A DNA stretch of 64,000 bases from DASVFB01 sp963815965. Its GTDB lineage: Bacteria; Actinomycetota; Thermoleophilia; Gaiellales; Gaiellaceae. The stretch spans positions 1 through 64,000 of the forward strand of contig CAWFIT010000005.1 in the NCBI GenBank assembly GCA_963815965.1, written 5' to 3'. Below the pieces are notes generated by a model, which did not search any database, had not been told where the DNA came from, and saw only the letters and a program-made list of their open reading frames with translations. A program made the position numbers and the translations under genes. This document shows positions 1 to 6,415 of the stretch, in pieces (within the stretch, counting starts at the first letter, position 1; every line of letters starts with the position of its first letter).

Positions 1-41
1 CACAGCAGAGCGCCCTTGCTCTCGGTCGCTCCTCGTCGCGT

Positions 42-491
42 TCAGCGCTCGCAGAGTGCCTTCAGCGAGGCGTACTGCTTGGGCACGTCGCGGCGGATCA
101 CCGGCGCAAGCAGCGGGAACAGCACTCTCAGAACTCCTCTTGGGCGGAAGTCGAAAACGCTTTCGAGGTCCGTACCCTCACCGGTCGGCGTGAACGTATA
201 CGCGATCGTGAGGTCGGGCCTTCCGCTCGCCTCGAACACAAGCCGTGACGGCCGGTCGTAGGTCGTGATCGTCACCTCATACGGCGTGCCGCCGTTGACG
301 ATCGAGAAACGCGACCCAAGCTCGATCGGCTCGCCGGTCCGCAGCTCAGCGCTGCTGACGCGGCTGCTCCACCGCGTCTCGTTGCGCAGGTCGGCCACCA
401 TGTCGAAGACCTGTTCTGCGGGGCAGGCGATCTCGGTCCTCGTCGCGAAGTGCACGCGCGCGATCCTATAACCGGCGCTGCGGCGCCCCAT
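42..491 (-). CDS. SRPBCC family protein (polyketide cyclase/dehydrase-like)
   Basis: Small hydrophobic-pocket protein of the START/Bet v1 (SRPBCC) superfamily, 149 residues, a normal length. The N-terminal part contains the typical 'TEIACPAEQVFDMVADLRN' opening (beta strand 1 followed by the helix near the pocket) and an 'R..WSSR' stretch; the middle carries the 'Y.VTITTYDRPSRLVFEASG' strands and the end a long C-terminal helix with 'PVIRRDVPKQYASLKAL'. Substrate unknown; such proteins bind or transform lipophilic ligands. The first 10 residues look dispensable, so the true start may be a few codons inside. Nothing is seen between it and the left edge (1-41). Monocistronic. Confidence 0.8.
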   Translation of the reverse strand: MGRRSAGYRIARVHFATRTEIACPAEQVFDMVADLRNETRWSSRVSSAELRTGEPIELGSRFSIVNGGTPYEVTITTYDRPSRLVFEASGRPDLTIAYTFTPTGEGTDLESVFDFRPRGVLRVLFPLLAPVIRRDVPKQYASLKALCER

Positions 492-586
492 CCAGGCCGT
501 CCTCAGGCGTCACTCCTGAACAGTGGCGCCCAAGCGACCGTGTGAAGCGGTCAGCCTCGAATAGACGTCTAGGCCAACGCATCCGA

Positions 587-937
587 TCAGTTGCCGACGG
601 CCGGGTCGGTCATGATCTCGCGGACCTCTTGTGCACAGCGGCAGGCGGCGGCGATCTTGGTGGCCCACTGCAGCGCCTCCTCGCGTGAGGGCACGTCGAT
701 GATCGTGAGTCCGGCGATGTATGCCTTGCTGTCCGTGCCGTCGGTGACCGTCCCATCGGGGGCGACCACGCTCGGGCTTACCTCGTCGTGGTGATACACA
801 CCCCCGGCGAACACCCATACCCCGGCGTTCTTGGCCTCCCGGATCACCGCGTGCGCGGCGTCGCTCACGGCGGGCCCCTCCTCATCGGGGATGTGGTCCA
901 TTGCGCCGTCATCGAACGAGATCAGATACCTCGGCAT
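587..937 (-). CDS. YciI-like (YCII/DGPF domain) protein
   Basis: 116-residue protein of the YCII-related family, a dimeric ferredoxin-like fold often encoded next to ECF sigma factors. It opens with MPRYLISFDDGAMD and keeps the 'G.WVFAGGVYHHDEVSPSVVAPDG' core and the 'IAGLTIIDVPSREEALQWATKIAAACRCAQEVREI' end that matches the family. Function is not established for most members; a catalytic His/Asp pair is described for Haemophilus YciI only. The start is supported by AAAGGAG about 7 nt upstream on the minus strand (within 938-956). No sigma gene is adjacent, so the usual YCII-sigma partner is missing here. Confidence 0.8.
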   Translation of the reverse strand: MPRYLISFDDGAMDHIPDEEGPAVSDAAHAVIREAKNAGVWVFAGGVYHHDEVSPSVVAPDGTVTDGTDSKAYIAGLTIIDVPSREEALQWATKIAAACRCAQEVREIMTDPAVGN

Positions 938-1110
938 CTCACGACTCCTTTCTCGGCCGCCTGCTCCGGCCGCTCATCCTGCTACGGACACGCGCCCAGT
1001 AGAGACTGACGGACCAGCGAGATCTCATCGGCCTCGGCGACATCCAGCCTCTCCCGTCAGGTGTCATTGCCGAACGCTCGCGCAGCCCAGTGCTACGAGT
1101 GCTGCCGGCC

Positions 1111-1116
1111 TAGGCT
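1111..1116 (+). promoter_or_regulatory. TAGGCT -10 box, leaderless promoter candidate
   Basis: TAGGCT fits the actinobacterial -10 consensus TANNNT. Its last base is 6 nt before the GTG at 1123, so transcription would begin at the start codon. The same hexamer recurs as a candidate -10 at 24337-24342 (minus strand) and 49681-49686. No clear -35 seen. Confidence 0.5.
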
Positions 1117-1122
1117 GAGTTG

Positions 1123-1692
1123 GTGGTGGGGTCGGGGTACGCGATTAAGGCTCTCGGTGAGTCGAACTGGGATGCGTTCGCCAGGTTGGTCGAGGACAAT
1201 AACGGCGTCTTCGGGGGTTGCTGGTGCATGGGCTTTCATCCGGAGGGCAGCCGCGACTCGGCGTTGAACCGGGAACGCAAGCTCGCACGGGTGCGGGCAG
1301 GCAGGGCACATGCAGCCCTTGTGTTCGATCGCGACGACTGTGTGGGTTGGTGCCAGTTCGGGGCGCCGGACGAGGTGCCGAAGATCAAGAACCGCGCCGC
1401 CTACGAGAAGAGCCTCACGACCTTGCCGGACTGGCGGATCGCCTGCAACTTCGTCGGTAAGGGGCACCGGCGCCAGGGCGTCGCCTCGGCGGCGCTCGCC
1501 GGGGCGCTCGATCTGATCGCCTCTCTCGGCGGCGGCAAGGTAGAGGGCTATCCCGAGGGCGCGGGTTCGGTTCCCGCCGGCTTCCTCTTCAACGGCGCCC
1601 TGTCGACCTACGAGAAGCTGGGATTCGTCCGCGACCGCAAGATCGGCAAGCACCGCTGGGTCGTCACCAAAGTCGTCGAGCCAACGTCGTAA
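1123..1692 (+). CDS. GNAT family N-acetyltransferase
   Basis: About 189 residues. Belongs to the GNAT subfamily that starts with a 'W.AF..LVE..NGVFGGCWCMGFH' segment. The acetyl-CoA binding loop is visible as 'VGKGHRRQGVASAAL' (R-x-x-G-x-A/G type motif A), followed by the beta-bulge and the C-terminal 'YEKLGFVRDRKIGKHRWVVTKVV'. Substrate unknown. TTG 1120, GTG 1123 and GTG 1126 are all possible starts; 1123 is preferred because it lies 6 nt after the TAGGCT box and no Shine-Dalgarno sequence is present, as in leaderless actinobacterial genes. Convergent with the methyltransferase gene ending at 1711. Confidence 0.85.
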   Translation: MVGSGYAIKALGESNWDAFARLVEDNNGVFGGCWCMGFHPEGSRDSALNRERKLARVRAGRAHAALVFDRDDCVGWCQFGAPDEVPKIKNRAAYEKSLTTLPDWRIACNFVGKGHRRQGVASAALAGALDLIASLGGGKVEGYPEGAGSVPAGFLFNGALSTYEKLGFVRDRKIGKHRWVVTKVVEPTS

Positions 1693-1710
1693 GGCGAGGG
1701 AGTCTGATCG

Positions 1711-2532
1711 TCAGAGACCAGTCGCTGAGCGCGCGCCGCCCTGGGGACGAGAAGCGGCGAAGAGGTATCGATTGATGCTGAAGAAGTACCGCCCTTGCCG
1801 CTGAAGTTCTGCGAGGTCGTTGAGCCATTCGGTTGCCTCGTCTTCTGAGACGCTTCCGCGCCCGGGCACGAATGCGGCGATGAGCGGGGCGATGTTGTAG
1901 CTGAAGGTCGTGGCGTCGTACGCCGTGTTGAGTATCGGGACGATCCGGATTTCTTTGACCTCGAATCCGGCCGCGCGGAGGCGGGGCGCGAGCGAGCGCG
2001 GAAGGTAGGGGTCTGGCAGGTGCTCGTTCCACGCGGCCGCGATCCGAACGGCGCGGCGGCGATCCGTGGCCGCCCAGACGAGCGAGTCCCAGTCGGTGTC
2101 GATGATCACAAGTCGTCCGCCGGGTCGCAGGACGCGGACTAGTTGATTGAGCGCGGCGTCCGGCTCGGCGAGGTACTCAATGACCTGCATCGAGACAGCG
2201 GCGTCGAACGTGGCGTCTGCAAACGCAAGCGCGGTTGCGTCGCCTTCCAAGATGTCGACCGGGTCGCTGAGTCCGGCGGCGGCGACCCGCTTCGAGGCGA
2301 TCGAGTTCATGTCAGAGCTGATGTCCACCCCGACGATCCGGCCGGTTGCACCGACCTCCTGTGCGAGCTCACAGGCGAGGAACCCGGGGCCTGAACCGAG
2401 GTCGAGGATCGATTCGCCGGCTGATGCTCGAAGCGACCGTCGCAACTCTTCGCGCTGAACGATCATGTCGGTCGTCGCGTACGCCTGCTCGAGCTGCGCG
2501 GCTGCCTTGTTGTCATACAGCATCCCGGCCAT
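1711..2532 (-). CDS. Class I SAM-dependent methyltransferase
   Basis: About 273 residues. Motif I 'ILDLGSGPGFLACELA' binds S-adenosylmethionine; motif II region 'GRIVGVDISSDM', the 'ILEGDATALAFADATFDAAVSMQVIEY' segment (motifs III-IV) and 'LVRVLRPGGRLVIID' (post-I/motif VI) follow in the normal order of UbiE/ArsM-like enzymes. The acceptor substrate cannot be read from sequence. A longer open frame runs upstream to 3705, but that part is the antisense of neighbouring genes; ATG 2532 is chosen since GAGGA lies just upstream and the family N-terminus (MLYDNKAAAQLEQAYAT) begins there. Divergent from the gene at 2683. Confidence 0.85.
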   Translation of the reverse strand: MAGMLYDNKAAAQLEQAYATTDMIVQREELRRSLRASAGESILDLGSGPGFLACELAQEVGATGRIVGVDISSDMNSIASKRVAAAGLSDPVDILEGDATALAFADATFDAAVSMQVIEYLAEPDAALNQLVRVLRPGGRLVIIDTDWDSLVWAATDRRRAVRIAAAWNEHLPDPYLPRSLAPRLRAAGFEVKEIRIVPILNTAYDATTFSYNIAPLIAAFVPGRGSVSEDEATEWLNDLAELQRQGRYFFSINRYLFAASRPQGGARSATGL

Positions 2533-2572
2533 CACCGAATCCTCGGGGAGCGCCCGATAAGGCGCAAGGCCC

Positions 2573-2578
2573 AGCCTA
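2573..2578 (-). promoter_or_regulatory. TAGGCT -10 candidate for the methyltransferase gene
   Basis: Minus-strand TAGGCT about 40 nt upstream of ATG 2532, which would give a leader of roughly 30-35 nt containing the GAGGA ribosome-binding site. Assigned by resemblance only. Confidence 0.3.
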
Positions 2579-2669
2579 CGTGGGCGTGCATGCTGGAGAC
2601 AGAGACTTCGCGAACCATGCAACTCTTGCGGGCCACGACGAGTACACGCCGTCTCCTCGCCCAAGGTTC

Positions 2670-2675
2670 TACGAT
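2670..2675 (+). promoter_or_regulatory. TACGAT -10 box, leaderless promoter candidate
   Basis: TACGAT matches TANNNT and is separated by 7 nt from ATG 2683; no ribosome-binding site lies between. Supports the start chosen for the downstream gene. Confidence 0.5.
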
Positions 2676-2682
2676 CGGTCGT

Positions 2683-3132
2683 ATGGACGAGTTCGTCCCG
2701 CGCGACTTCGACGTCCCTCGGCGGCTCGAGACACCGCAGTTCGTGCTCGAGCCGCTCGGCCCCGAGCACAACGACCAGGACTACGACGCGTGGACCTCGT
2801 CGGTGGAGCACATCCACGCGACGCCCGGGTGGGAGGACAGCCGCTGGCCGCGGGAGATGACGCCGGACGAGAACCGTGCAGACCTGCAGCGCCACGCTGA
2901 CGATTTCCGCAACCGGAAGGGGTTCACGTACACGGTGCTCGATCCGGGGAGCCGCGACGTGATCGGGTGCGTCTACATCTACCCGCTGCCCGACAGCGAC
3001 TCCGACGCCCGTGCGCTCTCCTGGGTACGGGCGAGCCACGCGCAGCTGGACGCCCCGCTCTGGCGCGCCGTGAGTGAGTGGCTCGCGTCCGAGTGGCCGT
3101 TCGCCAACGTCGAGTACGCGCCGCGCGCCTAG
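2683..3132 (+). CDS. GNAT-fold N-acetyltransferase family protein
   Basis: 149 residues, beginning MDEFVPRDFDVPRRLETPQF. The middle has the GNAT-type strand-loop 'GFTYTVLDPGSRDVIGCVYIYPL' and a 'RALSWVRASH' strand, followed by a C-terminal helix 'PLWRAVSEWLASEWPFANVEYAPR'. The acetyl-CoA loop is less canonical than in typical GNATs, so catalytic competence is uncertain; many actinobacterial relatives are annotated simply as GNAT family. An in-frame extension to 2590 exists, but ATG 2683 follows a leaderless -10 box and gives the family N-terminus. Divergent from the methyltransferase. Confidence 0.7.
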   Translation: MDEFVPRDFDVPRRLETPQFVLEPLGPEHNDQDYDAWTSSVEHIHATPGWEDSRWPREMTPDENRADLQRHADDFRNRKGFTYTVLDPGSRDVIGCVYIYPLPDSDSDARALSWVRASHAQLDAPLWRAVSEWLASEWPFANVEYAPRA

Positions 3133-3217
3133 GCGCCCCGATGCAGCCGTGCAGCTCGATTCGGGTCGGGGGACAGTCCTGACAGCTGGCGCATCCGAAG
3201 GTCGTGTCGGTTGGCTG

Positions 3218-3646
3218 TCAGGGGTAGATGAAGCCGCCGCGGTCATCGAAGTGCGAGCCATACTTGACTGCGACGCCCCAGACGTTGGCTTCAGGGTCGC
3301 GGAAGCTGAAGCCGTATCCCCAGCCTGACCGCGTGGGCTCCGGATCCAGATCGGCGACGTCGTCAAAGTCGCGGAGCTGTTGGTGGGCTCGAACGACCGC
3401 CTCTTCGTGGTCGCAGTGGATCGTGAGCGTGAAGCTGCGAAACCCTTCGGCAGCACGGCCGAACTGCCGCTCGAACCTGGCGTCGGAGAAGAGCCCGAGA
3501 ACGACGCCGTTCGAGCACTGAAACACGACGTGTTCGGGCACGCTCGTCGGCGCTTCCGGCCAGCCGAATTGTCGGTAGAACGCAGCCATGCGCCCGAGGT
3601 CTTGGCAGACGAGCGTGACGGCGCTGATCCGTGCTGGAAGTCCCAC
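3218..3646 (-). CDS. VOC family (glyoxalase/bleomycin resistance-like) protein
   Basis: About 142 residues with two beta-alpha-beta-beta-beta modules: 'ISAVTLVCQDLGRMAAFYRQFGWPEAP' opens module 1 and 'FTLTIHCDHEEAVVRAHQQLRDF' module 2, ending in 'YGFSFRDPEANVWGVAVKYG' with the DPE.N motif that usually carries a metal ligand. Substrate unknown. The frame is open up to 3778, but that would overlap the divergent gene at 3726; GTG 3646 places the start directly before the first conserved strand. Monocistronic. Confidence 0.8.
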   Translation of the reverse strand: MGLPARISAVTLVCQDLGRMAAFYRQFGWPEAPTSVPEHVVFQCSNGVVLGLFSDARFERQFGRAAEGFRSFTLTIHCDHEEAVVRAHQQLRDFDDVADLDPEPTRSGWGYGFSFRDPEANVWGVAVKYGSHFDDRGGFIYP

Positions 3647-3712
3647 AGGGCAGCCAGCGTATAGCCGTAACCGAAGGACATTCCTGGACTCACGCGACCG
3701 GCCATCGCTGGG

Positions 3713-3718
3713 TAACTT
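3713..3718 (+). promoter_or_regulatory. TAACTT -10 box, leaderless promoter candidate
   Basis: TAACTT followed by 7 nt and ATG 3726, without a ribosome-binding site. One of several TANNNT-N6/7-start arrangements in the window. Confidence 0.5.
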
Positions 3719-3725
3719 CCGGTCG

Positions 3726-4733
3726 ATGTCCATCGGGGAGCTCGAGCTCGACGTGATTGCCTCGGAGACGGCGTTCACGGGTGTCGTTCGTGTTGATCGC
3801 GGCGACAGGATCGAGATCGTGAAGGCGTACGGGCTGGCGCACCGCAGCTACGACATCCCGAACGAGGTCGACACGCGCTTTGCGCTGGCGAGCGGAACGA
3901 AGGGCCTGACGGCCCTCACTGTGGTCAGCCTCGTAGAAGATGACACGCTCCAGCTCACGACGACGGCGCGTTCGATTCTCGGGAAGGACATCCCGCTCGT
4001 GGGCGACGGAGTAACCGTCGAGCACCTGCTCGCACATCGCTCGGGGATCGGGGATTACCTCGACGAGGAGCTTGGCCTCGACCTCAATGAGTATCTGATG
4101 CCCGTCCCCGTGCACGAGCTCGCGACGACAGAGGACTACCTCGCGGTTCTCGACGGCCACCCACCGAAGTTCGCGCCCGGCGAGCGCTTTGCCTACTGCA
4201 ACAGCGGCTACGTCGTGCTCGCGCTCATCGCCGAGCGCGCGACCGGCACTTCCTTCTACGAGCTCGTGCAGTGCCGCGTCTGCGACCGCGCCGGGATGCG
4301 CGACACCGCGTTCCTGCGCTCGGACGAGCTCCCGGCTCGAACGGCTCGCGGCTACCTCGAGGGCAACGACACGTGGAGGACGAACGTCTTCCATCTGCCC
4401 GTCCGAGGATCGGGCGACGGAGGCATCTACTCGACCGCCGCTGACATCAGGTCACTCTGGACAGCGATCTTCGATGGAAAGATCGTGTCGCACGACTGGG
4501 TCGCTGAGATGGTTCGCCCTCGCAGCGATGTCGCGTCCCAGTCGAGGCGGTACGGCCTCGGGTTCTGGTTGCACGCCTCTGCCGACGCCGTGCTACTAAC
4601 GGGGATGGATGCAGGAGTCTCTTTCAGCTCAATGCACGAGCCGCAATCGAACGTCACGCGCACCGTGATCTCGAACACATCTCACGGAACCTGGCCGGTC
4701 TCGAGCTACCTCGACGACCGACTTGTGTCCTGA
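3726..4733 (+). CDS. Serine hydrolase, beta-lactamase/class C PBP family
   Basis: 335 residues without a signal peptide. The nucleophile motif SxxK is S56-G-T-K59 in 'FALASGTKGLTAL', and the YxN motif is Y157-C-N159 in 'FAYCNSGYVVLAL'. 'HLLAHRSGIGDY' and 'FHLPVRGSGDGGIYSTAADI' are the conserved family stretches. Members of this group (Pfam Beta-lactamase) are esterases, peptidases or amidases rather than true resistance enzymes, and the lack of an export signal argues for a cytoplasmic esterase-type role. ATG 3726 is preferred over the upstream in-frame starts because those lie inside the divergent VOC gene region and because of the leaderless -10 box. Confidence 0.85.
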   Translation: MSIGELELDVIASETAFTGVVRVDRGDRIEIVKAYGLAHRSYDIPNEVDTRFALASGTKGLTALTVVSLVEDDTLQLTTTARSILGKDIPLVGDGVTVEHLLAHRSGIGDYLDEELGLDLNEYLMPVPVHELATTEDYLAVLDGHPPKFAPGERFAYCNSGYVVLALIAERATGTSFYELVQCRVCDRAGMRDTAFLRSDELPARTARGYLEGNDTWRTNVFHLPVRGSGDGGIYSTAADIRSLWTAIFDGKIVSHDWVAEMVRPRSDVASQSRRYGLGFWLHASADAVLLTGMDAGVSFSSMHEPQSNVTRTVISNTSHGTWPVSSYLDDRLVS

Positions 4734-4783
4734 TGCTGTGCGTCCAACGTCGCTGAAGGCTGACACCGGGTGTGTTCGTCCGA

Positions 4784-5308
4784 CTACTGGCTGAGGTTGG
4801 CGGCCAACTCTTGATAGGCAGGGAAGAGTTGATCGAACCGGACTGCGGCGTCGCAGCGCTCACGCCCCGCCAGGTGGGCGGCAAGATCTTCGACATGAAC
4901 TTGCACGCCGGCCCCGTAGGCGGCGAGCAGGTCGAGCGGGATGGCCCGTTCCTCCCAGACCAGGGTCGTCTCGTCGCCGTCGACCGCCAACGTCACTTCG
5001 ATGGGGTGCGCGCCCGGCTCGTCCGCGTCCTTGGTCAGCACCAGCAGCCGCTGCGAAGGCTCGCATGCTTCCACGCGCCCCGTGCCGTGCCAGCCGCTGG
5101 CGAAGAAGCGGGCGCGGAACTCTCCGCCGAGGCGGAGCGTGCCCTCCACCTCGCCGAGCCAGCGGACGAGACGGCCGGGATCGGTGAGCGCCGACCACAC
5201 GTCGTCGATCGGACTGTCGAAGCGGTCTTCGACGCGCGCGATGCCCGTTCCCTCATCTGATCGCAGGCTGCCCAGGATCCGGTGACCTGCACGCGTGTTG
5301 CTCGTCAT
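4784..5308 (-). CDS. SRPBCC domain protein (AHSA1-like)
   Basis: 174 residues with the AHSA1-type opening 'ARVEDRFDSPIDDVWSALTDPGRLVRWLGEVEGTLRLGGEFRARF' and the later strands 'HPIEVTLAVDGDETTLVWEERAIPLDLLAAYGAGVQVHVEDLAAHLAGRERCD', typical of the CalC/Aha1 group that binds small hydrophobic ligands. Function unknown. ATG 5308 is supported by AAGGAG about 8 nt upstream on the minus strand. It stands alone, unlike the ArsR-coupled relative at 14803-15538. Confidence 0.8.
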   Translation of the reverse strand: MTSNTRAGHRILGSLRSDEGTGIARVEDRFDSPIDDVWSALTDPGRLVRWLGEVEGTLRLGGEFRARFFASGWHGTGRVEACEPSQRLLVLTKDADEPGAHPIEVTLAVDGDETTLVWEERAIPLDLLAAYGAGVQVHVEDLAAHLAGRERCDAAVRFDQLFPAYQELAANLSQ

Positions 5309-5424
5309 TTGGCGCTCCTTCGTTCGGGGTGGTGTTTCCTCAAAGACTCAGCAGCGGCGAAGAACTCATCGATCGGGGATAGACGTCAGCCGTCATTCTC
5401 AAACGCTGGCCCAGCCGAGGGTTC

Positions 5425-5430
5425 TAGAGT
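5425..5430 (+). promoter_or_regulatory. TAGAGT -10 box in front of the broken GFA gene
   Basis: TAGAGT, then 6 nt, then GTG 5437. A leaderless promoter thus survives upstream of a disrupted gene. Confidence 0.45.
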
Positions 5431-5436
5431 GGCGTC

Positions 5437-5716
5437 GTGCCGAGAGGGCGCTGCGCGTGCAATGCCGTTGCGTTCGAGGTCTCGGACGTCGTTGATATTG
5501 ATTGGCGATGCCCACGGCTACCACGCGATGCGCTGCGGGAAGTGCTTCTCGCTGCTGTATTGGACGGGCTACGAAGGCAAGATCCGTGTGCCGTATGGGT
5601 CACTGGTCGACGAGCCGGCGCTCAAGCCGACCGCGCACATGTTCGTCGGCTCGAAAGCTTCGTGGCACGAGATCCTCGACCACCTGCCTCAGCATGACGA
5701 GTATCCGTGGTCTTGA
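5437..5716 (+). pseudogene. Glutathione-dependent formaldehyde-activating-like (GFA) gene, internally deleted and frameshifted
   Basis: The first 22 codons from GTG 5437 read MPRGRCACNAVAFEVSDVVD, the usual N-terminus of GFA/CENP-V zinc proteins with the first CxC. From about 5500 the family's C-terminal half continues in a different frame: 'GDAHGYHAMRCGKCFSLLYW', then '...PYGSLVDEPALKPTAHMFVGSKASWHEILDHLPQHDEYPW' to the stop at 5714-5716. The roughly 50 residues normally between them, including the central 'CHCSNCRRATGSAF'-like zinc site, are absent. An internal deletion of about 150 bp that also broke the frame explains this best, so no functional product is expected. Confidence 0.75.
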
Positions 5717-5758
5717 TCAGCTGATACGGGTAAGCGAAGCATTGCTATCGACGGCGCA

Positions 5759-6307
5759 GTGAGCGAGCGCGCAGGCAAATACGCGCGGTTTGAGCTTGAG
5801 CGCCGTTTTCTGGTCGGGCGCTTACCAGACGGTATTGCCGACGATCGGAGCTGGCGTATCAGCGACCGCTACATCAAGGACACGCATCTCAGGCTCCGCC
5901 GGATGGAGCCGATGCACGGCGGCGAGATCGTTTTCAAGCTCGGACAGAAGCACGTGCCGTCGCCGCCGGACTTCTCCCGGATGACGATCACGAACATTTA
6001 CCTCTCACAGGGTGAATACGCGGTGCTTGCCGGACTGGAGGCACTGGAACTCCACAAGCTCCGTCATTCGATCGAGCACGATGGACGCATCTTCAGCGTT
6101 GATGTGTTCAGTCGCGACCTGACGGGCCTCGTTCTTGCCGAGGTCGGCTTCGAGACACCCGACGAGATGGATCAGACATTCGATCTCCCGCCCTGGGTGA
6201 TTCGCGAAGTGTCGGCCGACATCCGCTTCACCGGCGGCGCGCTCGCCAACCTCGCGGCAGATCAGGCCGCCCAACTGATTGGGCAGATCACAGCGCCTCC
6301 GCCGTAG
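5759..6307 (+). CDS. CYTH-domain (triphosphate tunnel metalloenzyme-like) protein
   Basis: 182 residues. 'KYARFELERRFLV' near the N-terminus corresponds to the ExExK signature of CYTH enzymes with Arg in place of Lys (E-L-E-R). Basic and acidic strand residues follow in 'RISDRYIKDTHLRLRRME', 'EIVFKLGQKH', 'IEHDGRIFSVDVFSRDLTGLVLAEVGFETPDEM' as in the tunnel architecture. Family members hydrolyse tripolyphosphate, thiamine triphosphate or make cAMP; which applies here is open. GTG 5759 is the start. It lies 42 nt after the broken GFA gene on the same strand. Confidence 0.75.
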   Translation: MSERAGKYARFELERRFLVGRLPDGIADDRSWRISDRYIKDTHLRLRRMEPMHGGEIVFKLGQKHVPSPPDFSRMTITNIYLSQGEYAVLAGLEALELHKLRHSIEHDGRIFSVDVFSRDLTGLVLAEVGFETPDEMDQTFDLPPWVIREVSADIRFTGGALANLAADQAAQLIGQITAPPP

Positions 6308-6415
6308 CACACCTCACGGCGAAAGCCGTTTGACGCCAAATCAACGCTTTGCCGCACCGGACGGCCGACCACATTAAGCTCGGGCGATCGCAATGCCCAC
6401 CCCCTGGGAGGAGTC

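Noticed and set aside
2533..3705. Long minus-strand frame continuous with the methyltransferase (664 codons in total)
   Set aside because: Its upstream part is antisense to the GNAT and VOC genes, Arg/Ser/Pro-rich and without conserved motifs; the real start is ATG 2532.
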